64,000 nucleotides of DNA, taken from the NCBI GenBank assembly GCA_035544875.1, contig DASZZP010000003.1, positions 1-64,000 on the forward strand. Direction: 5' to 3'. How positions within the stretch are numbered: position 1 is the stretch's first letter; the number at the start of each line of letters is the position of its first letter. The notes beneath the pieces were generated by a model. The model did no database searches. It saw only the letters and a program-made list of their open reading frames with translations, and was not told the origin of the DNA. This document shows positions 8,948-17,144 of this stretch, piece after piece. Position numbers and translations under genes: made by a program. This stretch comes from JASLEW01 sp035544875 (GTDB taxonomy: Bacteria; Acidobacteriota; Thermoanaerobaculia; Multivoradales; UBA5704).

Positions 8948-11022
8948 CTCTGTACCTCCTGCGAGAGCGTATCGATGATTGATGCGGAGTCTTTCAGTCT
9001 TGTCTCTGCCTTTGCCCTGTCGAAGGACCCATCGGCGCGCCACGGAGACGTTGATAGGGCCAGTCGACAACCTTTCTGATACCAGTGGTACGCGCGGCCA
9101 ATGCGAAAGTCCGTGTCTCTCTTTATCAGTAGTTCAAAGCGAAACCTGCCGTTGGCGCGGCGATGGTCGATGAGGAGCCACGCGCGATGGTGATAGGTAT
9201 TGCGGGGCGCGGTCTCGCTCGCTTCGACGCGCCAATGGGCTGGAAGAGCAAGGTCCCTCAGTAGCTCGGCGTAGGAAGCTGAGTCATCTCGAACGAGAAT
9301 CGAAATGCCGAGATGGTCATAGATGAGATCGTTGTAGCAATCAGTAGTGACGAGACCATTGGAGTGCGACCCACTCCGCAAGAGGTACTTTGCTGCTGCG
9401 CCGGCCGCCTCCACCGAAAGGCCAATGCGCGATTCTGATGGCACTAAGAGGGCCTTCGCTATCGAGGTGAACGCGGATGCCAAGGACTTGCGACGCCAGA
9501 TGAGGCGATAGCTCCGATAGCTCGGACGGTCTGCGCGTTGAAGCTCTCTGTCCAAGTCAACAACTAGCGCGCTACACTCTCGTTCATCCGGGGCTCGACG
9601 ATAGGCGCGTTGAAGGTTGAGCGGATACCTCGTGATGGCGCTCGCTACGCAGTGATCGTAGAGAGGGTAAAAACCGAGGCGAATCGCCAGATCGGCAACA
9701 CCGAGAATCCATGCGGTTTGAAGTGGATCGCGGGTGCTACGGGCCTGCTCAAGTAGGGATTGAGGAAGAAGCTCTTGGAATCTTCCGTTCCAACGGCGGC
9801 GCGAGGAGAGCTTTAGGCGTTCCATCGCTGCCTGTGCAAAGGTATGGCGGCATGCACCGAGTCCTAAAATAATGTCCTCGATATCCGAGCGCGTGTGCGC
9901 GGCGTGGGAGTTCCACGAATCAACCCACTCTTCACAGGTCATTCGTGAAGCAGCCTGCCAAACAGGCGCCACATGAGCTATCTGCGAAGCGCGGAAGACG
10001 CTCAAGATTAAAACGGTTGGGTTGACGAGAAGAGAGCTAGCCGGTAGCAGGCTTGAGTCCATTGACTTGAGGAGTGCCTTGCCGAAAGCGCCCCGGAGCG
10101 ATTGGGGAATGCGGACTGGTGACGGAGCGACACGATGAAAATCTGTTCCGATGAGGGTAGGGGCTGTCAGCCGTTTGGTCGCTACCGTGCTCTTTGCGAT
10201 GTAGCGAGAGTTCCCTGAGTGCGCCTGGCTCTCAGTGAGATCCAGGAGCAGATTAGGCATTGCGGTAAGCTGGGCATCGACGCGCTGTGCTGAGAGGCGC
10301 GCTGCAAGCTCCCCGGCGTGCGCTAGGAAGAGAAGAGCGCCTGATTTCATTGCCAGAGCGTATACCTGGAGCAGCGGAAGGAGCGGAGGTGTGTCAGTCA
10401 GGGTTTCAGTCGCCGCTTCTCTCCCTTTGCGCATGACCTCAGAGGTGTTCTGCGGCAGTCGGCCTAAGCGCTCAAGTCTCTGCAAAAAGCGATAGGTCAG
10501 GGTCCAGTTCGGCGTTCTTCCCCGGCAGAAGTTGAAATAGCGGTCCACGGGTATGGGTATACCACAGAGAGTCTCTACCCGCATGAGGCGGGAGCGCTCC
10601 CGTTCTCTGTATGTCTGGTACTGTGTTGCCAAGAGGCCGCCGAGGGCGTCACTTGACCCACCTATCCAGATGACGTGACATCGGTCGCCATCAACCTGGC
10701 ATGTGATCTCAACACCCGGCACCAGGAAACCCGAACCAGCCGACCGGCGACGCCCGAGGCTAGCTGCCACCCTCGGGAAGTGTAATAACGTATTGTGGTC
10801 CGTGAGAAAGACTACGGTTTTGGTTAAGCCACCACATTCCTTCGCAAGGCGTGGCACTGAGAAGATGCCGTCAGAGATGTAGGAATGCCCATGGCCGTCA
10901 ATCCACGAGAGTGAGCGATAAGCAAAGACTGCACCGAGACAGAGAGGGAATGCGCTCGCGGTCGAGGCGCTGACGGAGTGGAGAAGCGCAACGAGAGGAT
11001 CTTGCGCGTAGCGAATCATCAA
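8896..11022 (-). CDS. PHP-family phosphoesterase with RelA/SpoT-like C-terminal region
   Basis: 708 residues; TTG at 11022 (or ATG three bases on), ten bases after the 2H gene. Residues 40-300 form a PHP metallo-phosphoesterase with the full metal-ligand set visible: H44-x-H46, D51, H76 (TDHNT), E105 (PGVEITC), H116, H235 (AHAGE), D294 and H296 (GTDFH). PHP enzymes hydrolyse phosphate esters or nucleotides. Residues 310-500 are helical and unrecognised. Residues 505-655 resemble a RelA/SpoT nucleotidyltransferase: a basic RRKSLASAFTSIAK segment, YNDLIYDHLGISILVRDD, NTYHHRAWLLI and FELLIKRDTDF...AYHWYQKG, corresponding to the family's D-x-x-G-x-R, N-G-Y-x-S-x-H, E-x-Q-I-R-T and H-W-x-Y-K motifs. 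The PHP assignment is firm; the second is an inference to be tested. Confidence 0.75.
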   Translation of the reverse strand: MMIRYAQDPLVALLHSVSASTASAFPLCLGAVFAYRSLSWIDGHGHSYISDGIFSVPRLAKECGGLTKTVVFLTDHNTLLHFPRVAASLGRRRSAGSGFLVPGVEITCQVDGDRCHVIWIGGSSDALGGLLATQYQTYRERERSRLMRVETLCGIPIPVDRYFNFCRGRTPNWTLTYRFLQRLERLGRLPQNTSEVMRKGREAATETLTDTPPLLPLLQVYALAMKSGALLFLAHAGELAARLSAQRVDAQLTAMPNLLLDLTESQAHSGNSRYIAKSTVATKRLTAPTLIGTDFHRVAPSPVRIPQSLRGAFGKALLKSMDSSLLPASSLLVNPTVLILSVFRASQIAHVAPVWQAASRMTCEEWVDSWNSHAAHTRSDIEDIILGLGACRHTFAQAAMERLKLSSRRRWNGRFQELLPQSLLEQARSTRDPLQTAWILGVADLAIRLGFYPLYDHCVASAITRYPLNLQRAYRRAPDERECSALVVDLDRELQRADRPSYRSYRLIWRRKSLASAFTSIAKALLVPSESRIGLSVEAAGAAAKYLLRSGSHSNGLVTTDCYNDLIYDHLGISILVRDDSASYAELLRDLALPAHWRVEASETAPRNTYHHRAWLLIDHRRANGRFRFELLIKRDTDFRIGRAYHWYQKGCRLALSTSPWRADGSFDRAKAETRLKDSASIIDTLSQEVQRWLKQSKRRKTQSPGTR

Positions 11023-11032
11023 CGCTTGGCCG

Positions 11033-11653
11033 TCAATTCCACTTCTTCACGATGTAGAGGCTGTCTGCCTTGAGGGGAACATTCGTGATGTGCAGGCGGT
11101 CAATGAGGATCTCGCGCGGGGCTTGGAGACCAGGGAGCGACACAGGTTTCCCGAGTGTATGAACATCCCAAAGCGTCCAATCCGAACCCGGCGTGGCGGG
11201 GCCATTTGAACCGAGAGTAACGTGAGGAGAAAACGAGGGTCGGAGATAGGTAGAGTCTAGTCCCAGGTTGATCGCTATCGCGATGAATGCGTTCCGAAAC
11301 GCGATCATCTCCTCAGAGGTCTCAATGCTCCACCAGAGCACTCGCGGCTTGTTGCGCCATGCTTCCGGTTGTTGGCTAGTCAGCAGCGCAAGGGTTCCAT
11401 CGGACTCTTGCACGGCACCGCCCGTGCCGGTTGGATTCACGGAGTTAGTGCCGAAGCCATCTAGTGCTTCGAGTTGCGTGCCGAGTAGCTGGATGTCCCT
11501 GGCCTTAACGTCGCCCAGGTAGCCGAGCGTTATGTGCAGCTCTAGCCGTGGAATGAGATCGAATGTTCTACAAGCGGTGTCTTTAAGACGGGCCACCGTG
11601 TCGGACGGTACGAGTGATAAGGACACGTAGACTGTTTGGTAGATCTCGGTCAT
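11033..11653 (-). CDS. 2H phosphoesterase (LigT / cyclic phosphodiesterase-like)
   Basis: 206 residues from ATG at 11653, preceded by AAAGGT and 14 bp after the kinase stop; a longer in-frame start at 11839 would overlap the kinase gene and has no support. The two signature tetrapeptides of the 2H superfamily are present: HITLGYLG (about residue 38) and HVTLGS (about 148), at the usual spacing. Members open 2',3'-cyclic phosphates, hydrolyse 2'-5' bonds or ADP-ribose cyclic phosphates, or ligate RNA weakly. In this operon, next to a P-loop kinase, it could process RNA ends or degrade a cyclic nucleotide signal. Confidence 0.8.
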   Translation of the reverse strand: MTEIYQTVYVSLSLVPSDTVARLKDTACRTFDLIPRLELHITLGYLGDVKARDIQLLGTQLEALDGFGTNSVNPTGTGGAVQESDGTLALLTSQQPEAWRNKPRVLWWSIETSEEMIAFRNAFIAIAINLGLDSTYLRPSFSPHVTLGSNGPATPGSDWTLWDVHTLGKPVSLPGLQAPREILIDRLHITNVPLKADSLYIVKKWN

Positions 11654-11667
11654 CGCTTTAGTACCTT

Positions 11668-12270
11668 TCAATGATCGGTCGAGAAATTCGTAATGGGTGG
11701 CCAAGCAAGTACCATTTTGAGTCGGCTTGCCGGATCTGTCTCGGCAAGACGAAGAAGCGTGGTCGATGGTGTTGTCGCTAGGAGTCTGCGATAGGCTGCT
11801 ACTGTGGCCTCCACGTATCCAACGCTCGATTCGCGCCATCGGAAGCGGTGGGTGGGCTCAGTCCGCCGAGCCGCAAGGCGTTCGTTTATCCATGCCGGCT
11901 CCGGGTCTACGAAGATGAGGTGTCGAGGTTGCCAATGGTCCAGGAAGACTTGCGCGTGCTCGTTCATCAAGTCCGCGTGCTGTTCTGGAGTAATCCAGGA
12001 GAGGGTACAGAAGGAGTCGAGATAGGCAAACCAATCAATGATTGACCGATCCTTCAAGAGAAGTGTATTGGTGGGCAGGCCGGCGGCAATCTTGAGATGG
12101 CTGAGCGCCTCTTCCCTGTGGCGCGCAAGGCTACATCTTAGATAGTCAAACGGACCGTCTGACTGAGGAGACCGTGTGCGAGGAAGGATATGCGCCACGC
12201 AGCGCTCGGCCAGAGCCGCGCAGAGCGTTGTCTTTCCTGCTCCGTGGCAGCCTGCGAAGGCGAGTAGCAT
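11668..12270 (-). CDS. deoxynucleoside/thymidylate-kinase-like P-loop kinase, first gene of cargo operon
   Basis: 200 residues. A Walker A loop GCHGAGKTT (residues 7-15) opens the protein; KDRSIIDWFAYLDSF is the equivalent of the DRS/ERS motif of deoxynucleoside kinases, and LIFVDPEPAWINERLAAR gives the core strand followed by a LID-like arginine-rich region. It should phosphorylate a nucleoside, nucleotide or RNA 5' end. It is the promoter-proximal gene of the minus-strand cargo operon; a TATAGT element at 12288-12293 lies 18 bp upstream of the ATG, with no clear Shine-Dalgarno, suggesting a very short leader. Substrate not predictable from sequence. Confidence 0.75.
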   Translation of the reverse strand: MLLAFAGCHGAGKTTLCAALAERCVAHILPRTRSPQSDGPFDYLRCSLARHREEALSHLKIAAGLPTNTLLLKDRSIIDWFAYLDSFCTLSWITPEQHADLMNEHAQVFLDHWQPRHLIFVDPEPAWINERLAARRTEPTHRFRWRESSVGYVEATVAAYRRLLATTPSTTLLRLAETDPASRLKMVLAWPPITNFSTDH

Positions 12271-12287
12271 AGAGAGTAACGTAGCTC

Positions 12288-12293
12288 ACTATA
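12288..12293 (-). promoter_or_regulatory. -10-like element for the cargo operon
   Basis: TATAGT on the minus strand, five of six matches to the -10 consensus, 18 bp before the first cargo gene. No good -35 at 16-18 bp; TTGACG occurs at 22 bp, which is too far for a standard sigma-70 promoter. Confidence 0.3.
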
Positions 12294-12339
12294 GTTTGAC
12301 GGACTGAGTACGTAGCGTCAAGCCTACTCTGCGCCTTGC

Positions 12340-12412
12340 ACGGCCCAAGGCGTGCGCGGGCTCTCCGAGGGAAGCGCGTAGAATCACCTTCCAGCCGGGC
12401 GGCAAGAGGTGA
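12340..12412 (+). pseudogene. 3' remnant of a second membrane-protein gene
   Basis: The plus strand reads TAQGVRGLSE, then after one extra G, EARRITFQPGGKR and TGA (12410-12412). This matches the C-terminus of the protein at 7000-7653 (TAQGVRGLSEEARKITFK). The body of this second copy is missing, replaced by the cargo operon. Confidence 0.75.
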
Positions 12413-12480
12413 GCCGCCGGACTTAGCCGATGCCAAGCCCCACCCTGCCGGAGCGCCTGACCGAGCAGTTCTACGCCTGG
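12340..12480 (+). repeat. right copy of diverged direct repeat flanking the cargo operon
   Basis: Same order as the left copy at 7582-7720: end of membrane-protein gene, short spacer, start of ATPase gene. Here the ATPase side is intact and the membrane-protein side is truncated, the reverse of the left copy. Confidence 0.8.
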
Positions 12481-15423
12481 GAACTGCGCGGTCGGGGCTG
12501 GCAGGAGTTTCCCCGGCCGGTTGTCCTTGAGCCGCCCTACGTGCCCTTCCCTGGATACTTCCTCCCACAGATCAAGGACGACGGACACCGGCCGGGACTC
12601 CTCGGCCGTCTCCTCCTGCCGCCACGGCCGGAGCCCGAGCTGCCGCAGATCGAGGAGCCCGAGCCGGAAGCCTTCGACACCGACGAGGCTCTCATAGAGT
12701 GCGTGGTCTCCCTGCCGCTCGAGGAGGCAGTGAAGCCCGAGAGCGCGGAGCGCTTCCTTCTAGCTCTCTCCGCCTCCGAGCTACCCTTGGCCTTCGAGGT
12801 AGTGGGGCTGCCGGATCAGATCCGGGTGCAGCTCGTCTCCCGCGCCCCGGATGCCGGCCTCCTCGCCAACCAGCTCCGGGCCTTCTTCCCCGAGGTGTCC
12901 ATCTCCGCGGAGCCGGAAGGGCTGCGGCAACTGTGGGCGGCGGAGAAGGGCGAGACCGTCCTCGTCCACTTCGGCCTGGCGCGCGAGTTCATGCTGCCGC
13001 TCCATTCCTTCCGGTCCCTCGATCCTGATCCGCTCTTGCCTCTCTTCGGTGCGCTCTCCGAGCTTGAGCCAGGCGAGGCGGGCTTGGTGCAAGTGATCTT
13101 CCAGCGCGTCCGGGAAGAGTGGGCCGCGAGCGTCATGCGCGCGGTCGTGACCGGCGGGGGCGATCCTTTCTTCGCCGACTACCCGGAACTCACCAAACTC
13201 GCCAGGGAGAAGATCTCGCGCCCGCTCTACGCAGCCTGTCTCCGGGTTGCGGCGAAGAGTAACGACCAGACCGGCGCCTGGCGGATCGTGCGAGACCTTG
13301 CCGGCTCTTTGACCCACTTCGGCGACCCTGCCGGGAACGAGCTTGTACCTCTCGCCGCCGAGGAGGGCGAGGAAGCCAGAGAGCAAGTCTTCGAGCGGGT
13401 GAGCCGCCGGCCGGGCATGATCCTTGGGTCCGACGAGCTGGCCGCCCTGGCACATCTCCCGAGCGCATCCGTCCGGGTGCCGAAGCTCCTGCGGGAGATC
13501 CGGCGCTCCAAGGCAGCGCCCGCACTCTCCCAAGGAGCAGGCATCCTTCTCGGCGAGAACCTGCATCACGGGAAGACCCTAGCCGTGCGGCTGCCAAGTG
13601 ATCTCCGCCTCCGGCATCTCCATGTGATCGGCGCCTCGGGCTCTGGCAAGTCCACGCTTCTCATCGATCTCGTTGTCCAGGACATCGAAGCGGGCCGGGG
13701 CGTCGGCGTCCTCGATCCGCACGGCGATCTCGCGGATGAGATCGTGGGCCGCATCCCGGAGGAGCGAATTCGAGACGCCATCCTCTTCGACCCGGCGGAT
13801 ACCGCCTACCCGGTCGCCTGGAACATCCTCGAAGCTCACAGCGAGCTTGAGCGCACTTTGCTTTCCTCGGACCTCGTAGGCATCTTCCGTCGCTTCTCGA
13901 CTTCCTGGGGCGACCAGATGACCTCGGTTCTCGGGAACGCGGTCCTCGTGCTCCTTGAAAATCCCGGCAGCACGCTCCTCGATCTGCGGGAGTTCCTTGT
14001 AGACAAGCAAACCCGCGAGCGATTGCTTGCCGCGGTCGATGATCCATACCTCCTCTCGTACTTCCGGCATGAGTTCCAGCTTGCGGCCGGGAAGAGCGTG
14101 GGCGCGATCTTGACCCGCCTCGACGGCTTCCTGCGGTCGAAGACCGTGCGCCAGATTGTGGGCGCCAGGGAGAGCCGGCTGGATCTGCGCGCCGTCGTGG
14201 ATCGCGGGCAGATCTTCCTTGCGCGGCTCTCTCAGGGTGCGATCGGGGAAGAGAACGCCGCGCTCCTCGGAAGCCTCCTCGTCTCCAAGTTCCACCAGAT
14301 CACCATGAGCCGGCAGGAGATGAAGCGGGAGGAGCGCCGGCCCTTCTTCCTCTATGCGGACGAATGCCAGGAGATCGCGACCGCGAGCATGGCGCAGCTC
14401 CTTGCCGGGGCAAGGAAATACGGCCTGGGCCTTATCCTCGCCCATCAGGATCTCCGCCAGCTCGAAGCCAAGGCCCCCGAGGTTGCCTCCGCCCTCCTCG
14501 GGAACGCCGGCACCCGCATCGCCTTCCGGGTGGGGGACCGGGACGCCAAGGCCCTCTCCGAGGGTCTGTCCTTCTTCGGCCCGGCCGATCTCATGAGTCT
14601 CCGGGTCGGGGAAGCCATTGCGCGCATAGACAACTCCCAAGGCGACTGCAACCTGAAGACGCATCTTCTGCCGGCGGTCCCTGTGGAGACTTCCTCAGAG
14701 CGGCGCGAAGCGATCACGGCGAGATCGCGCGAGCGCTACGCCGTGCGGCGGGAGCAGCCGCAGCGAGCGCCCGAGCCGGCGCGGGGAGTGGCGCCTCCGG
14801 CCGGTCTCGCAGCGGCGAGCACGGCGCCCTCGGTCCCGGCCGCTCCAGCACCCGCTCTGCCACCACCTGCACCGGCCCGTGAGCGGCGCCTATCGCCTGA
14901 AGCTCCTGCGCCCCTCGGCCGGGGTGGGCCGGAACACCAGTACCTTCAGGAACTCGTGAAGCGGTGGGGCGAAGCCAAGGGCTACCGGGCAACCGTGGAG
15001 GAGCCCTTGGCCTCGGGCGGCAAGGTGGACGTGGCCCTGCGCCGCGAAGGGCACGCCCTGGCCTGCGAGATCTCCGTCACTTCCTCAGTCGCGCAAGAGA
15101 TCGGGAACGTCGAGAAGTGCCTTGCGGCCGGCTTCGATGAAGTGGTCCTTCTCGCGCTGAATCGAGGTACACTCGGCAAAGTACGGGAAGCGCTCGACTT
15201 GCGCCTCCCACCCGGCGCCGCGGGCCGCGTCCGGTGTCTGAGCCCCGAGGAGTTCTTCACCGTCCTCGACGCGCCGGCCCCGCCCCCGGAGGAATCCACG
15301 GTCGCCGGGTACAAGGTCAAGGTGAAGTACCGGCCGGGGGAAGGCGAGGCGGCAAGCCACAAGTCGAGGGCGGTCACGGATCTCATTTTGAAAAGCCTGA
15401 AGCGCCTGAAGCGGGAGGAGTGA
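12430..15423 (+). CDS. VirD4/HerA-like DNA translocation ATPase with C-terminal nuclease-like domain
   Basis: 997 residues. Residues about 395-410 carry Walker A (GASGSGKS), followed by GVLDPHGDLADEIVGRIP, the standard signature of TraG/VirD4-type and DUF87 ATPases. A Walker B/arginine-finger region (FFLYADECQEIA, about 638) and AHQDLRQL (about 675) complete the motor. A proline/alanine-rich linker (770-830) leads to a compact domain (835-925) with GGKVDVALRREGHALACEISV, which looks like the D-x(n)-E-x-S/K core of a PD-(D/E)XK nuclease. N-terminal 390 residues are specific to this family. Probably moves DNA during transfer or integration of the element. Ends 28 bp before the recombinase gene, which suggests one operon. 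Confidence 0.8.
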   Translation: MPSPTLPERLTEQFYAWELRGRGWQEFPRPVVLEPPYVPFPGYFLPQIKDDGHRPGLLGRLLLPPRPEPELPQIEEPEPEAFDTDEALIECVVSLPLEEAVKPESAERFLLALSASELPLAFEVVGLPDQIRVQLVSRAPDAGLLANQLRAFFPEVSISAEPEGLRQLWAAEKGETVLVHFGLAREFMLPLHSFRSLDPDPLLPLFGALSELEPGEAGLVQVIFQRVREEWAASVMRAVVTGGGDPFFADYPELTKLAREKISRPLYAACLRVAAKSNDQTGAWRIVRDLAGSLTHFGDPAGNELVPLAAEEGEEAREQVFERVSRRPGMILGSDELAALAHLPSASVRVPKLLREIRRSKAAPALSQGAGILLGENLHHGKTLAVRLPSDLRLRHLHVIGASGSGKSTLLIDLVVQDIEAGRGVGVLDPHGDLADEIVGRIPEERIRDAILFDPADTAYPVAWNILEAHSELERTLLSSDLVGIFRRFSTSWGDQMTSVLGNAVLVLLENPGSTLLDLREFLVDKQTRERLLAAVDDPYLLSYFRHEFQLAAGKSVGAILTRLDGFLRSKTVRQIVGARESRLDLRAVVDRGQIFLARLSQGAIGEENAALLGSLLVSKFHQITMSRQEMKREERRPFFLYADECQEIATASMAQLLAGARKYGLGLILAHQDLRQLEAKAPEVASALLGNAGTRIAFRVGDRDAKALSEGLSFFGPADLMSLRVGEAIARIDNSQGDCNLKTHLLPAVPVETSSERREAITARSRERYAVRREQPQRAPEPARGVAPPAGLAAASTAPSVPAAPAPALPPPAPARERRLSPEAPAPLGRGGPEHQYLQELVKRWGEAKGYRATVEEPLASGGKVDVALRREGHALACEISVTSSVAQEIGNVEKCLAAGFDEVVLLALNRGTLGKVREALDLRLPPGAAGRVRCLSPEEFFTVLDAPAPPPEESTVAGYKVKVKYRPGEGEAASHKSRAVTDLILKSLKRLKREE

Positions 15424-15451
15424 TCCCCGCGAGAGGCGCGAGGAGAACACG

Positions 15452-17050
15452 ATGGCGAAGCGACCCGAAGTCGACATCGCCTGGCGCGAGCCTGACCCGC
15501 GCGAGGCGGAAGTGGCCCCGAAGCGCGTCGGGATCTGGATCAGGGTCTCGACCGAAGACCAGGCGCATGGGGAAAGCCCCGAGCACCACGAGCACCGCGC
15601 GAGGAGCTACGCCGAGATCAAGGGCTGGCAGGTCGTGACCCTCTATAACCTCGCTGGCGTCTCCGGGAAGGCCGTCCTGCCGCACCCCGAGGCGCGCCGC
15701 ATGATGGAGGACGTGAAGGCTGGCAGGATCACCGGCCTCATCTTCTCGAAGATCGCGCGGCTCGCCCGGAACACCAGGGAACTCCTGGAGTTCGCCGAGT
15801 TCTTTGAGGCGCAGGGCGCGGACCTCATCTCGCTCGGTGAGTCGATCGATACCTCGACCGCCGCCGGCCGCTTCTTCTATACGATCGTGGCCGGCATGGC
15901 CGCCTGGGAACGCGAGGAGATCGCAAGCCGGGTCTTGGCCTCGGTGCCGATCCGCGCGAAGCTCGGCAAGCCCCTGGGCGGGGCCGCGCCCTTCGGCTAT
16001 CGCTGGCAGGATCGCAAGCTCGTCCCGGACCCGGAGGAAGCCCCCGTCCGGCGCCTGATGTATGAGCTATATATAGAGCACCGCCGGTTCAAGACTCTCG
16101 CCCGCCTCTTGAATGAACGGGGCTATCGCACCCGCAAGGGCGACAAGTTCACCGGCACGACGGTGGAGCGCCTCATCCGCGACCCCATCGCCAAAGGCGA
16201 GCACCGCTCGAACTACACCCGCTCCCGCGGCGAGGGCAAGAGCTGGAGCTTGAAGCCCGCCTCCGAGTGGGTCGTGACTCCGGTCGAGCCCATCGTCTCC
16301 GAGGAGCTGTGGAACGCGGCGAACACCATGATCGCCGAGCGCCGCCGGAGCCGCACCCCCGCCCCCAAGCGGCCGGTGCAGGTCTTCGGCGGGCTGGTCT
16401 TCTGCCACTGCGGGGCGAAGATGTATGTGCAGGTGAGGAGCCCGAAGTACGTCTGCACGAAGCAGGGCTGCCATACCAAGGTCGGCCAGGTGGACCTCGA
16501 GCGGGTGTTTCAAGAGCAGCTCCGCCGCTTCGCCTTCTCGCCCGAGAAGGTAGCCGCGAGCCTGGCCGAGGCGGATCAAACGATCCGGGCCAAGGTGGAA
16601 CTCCTGGAATCCCTCCGCCGTGAGGACGAGCGCCTGGCAGCAGAGGCCGAGAAGGTCTACCGCCTCTACCTGGCCGGAGAGATCAGCCCCCGCGGCTTCG
16701 GGGCGAAGAACACGCCCCTTGAGGAGCGCCGCGTCCAGCTCGAAACCGAGATCCCCCGGCTCCAAGGCGAGATCGACTTCCTGAAGATCCAGCACCTCTC
16801 CCAGGAGGAGATCACCTCCGCCGCGGAAGACCTCGCGACTCGCTGGTTCGACCTCTCCCTCGAAGAGCGCCGGGCCATCGTCCAGGCCACGGTGGAGCGG
16901 GTGACCGTGGGCCGGGACGAGATCGAGTTCTCCCTGACCTACCTGCCCACCGAATCGCCCTCTGCCCCCGCCCCTCCCCCTCTCCCAAGATCTTCACAAA
17001 AGGGACACGAACCCCTGGGGGTGTGTGCATCATTTGTTATGTCACCCTGA
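15452..17050 (+). CDS. large serine recombinase
   Basis: 532 residues, ribosome-binding site GAGGAG six bases before ATG. Residues 25-165 are a resolvase/invertase catalytic domain: GIWIRVSTEDQ carries the catalytic serine (about residue 33), and GLIFSKIARLARNTRELL gives the conserved arginine helix. The recombinase domain follows (about 180-300), then a zinc ribbon (FCHCGAKM ... YVCTKQGCH, about 325-350) and a long coiled coil (370-480). This is the standard build of phage and integrative-element large serine integrases, which join attP and attB without supercoiling. It is the probable integrase of the element; no recombination directionality factor or att site was identified. Confidence 0.92.
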   Translation: MAKRPEVDIAWREPDPREAEVAPKRVGIWIRVSTEDQAHGESPEHHEHRARSYAEIKGWQVVTLYNLAGVSGKAVLPHPEARRMMEDVKAGRITGLIFSKIARLARNTRELLEFAEFFEAQGADLISLGESIDTSTAAGRFFYTIVAGMAAWEREEIASRVLASVPIRAKLGKPLGGAAPFGYRWQDRKLVPDPEEAPVRRLMYELYIEHRRFKTLARLLNERGYRTRKGDKFTGTTVERLIRDPIAKGEHRSNYTRSRGEGKSWSLKPASEWVVTPVEPIVSEELWNAANTMIAERRRSRTPAPKRPVQVFGGLVFCHCGAKMYVQVRSPKYVCTKQGCHTKVGQVDLERVFQEQLRRFAFSPEKVAASLAEADQTIRAKVELLESLRREDERLAAEAEKVYRLYLAGEISPRGFGAKNTPLEERRVQLETEIPRLQGEIDFLKIQHLSQEEITSAAEDLATRWFDLSLEERRAIVQATVERVTVGRDEIEFSLTYLPTESPSAPAPPPLPRSSQKGHEPLGVCASFVMSP

Positions 17051-17144
17051 GAGGACGAATTCCCGCCCCGCTCCGGCGTTCCGATCCTTACGCATCGCGG
17101 GGCGAGCAGGTCTTCACCGACCAGAGGCATGGTACGCTTGACCC

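Larger units (their letters stand above)
7000..17050 (+). mobile_element. putative integrative element with serine recombinase and VirD4-like ATPase
   Basis: A membrane protein, a VirD4/HerA-like ATPase with nuclease-like tail, and a large serine recombinase lie in one orientation and are interrupted by a minus-strand cargo operon at 7711-12270. Lower GC than the chromosome right of 19.5 kb supports horizontal transfer. Ends are not defined: no att duplication or tRNA boundary was seen, and the island may extend from before position 1 to about 19.5 kb. No relaxase or type IV secretion channel genes are visible. Confidence 0.5.

Noticed and set aside
11654..11839. Longer start for the 2H phosphoesterase
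   Set aside because: The added residues are the antisense-free overlap with the kinase gene and have no conserved pattern; a ribosome site precedes 11653.
13579..14664. 361-codon minus-strand frame opposite the VirD4-like ATPase
   Set aside because: No motifs; the plus strand has Walker A and B in place.
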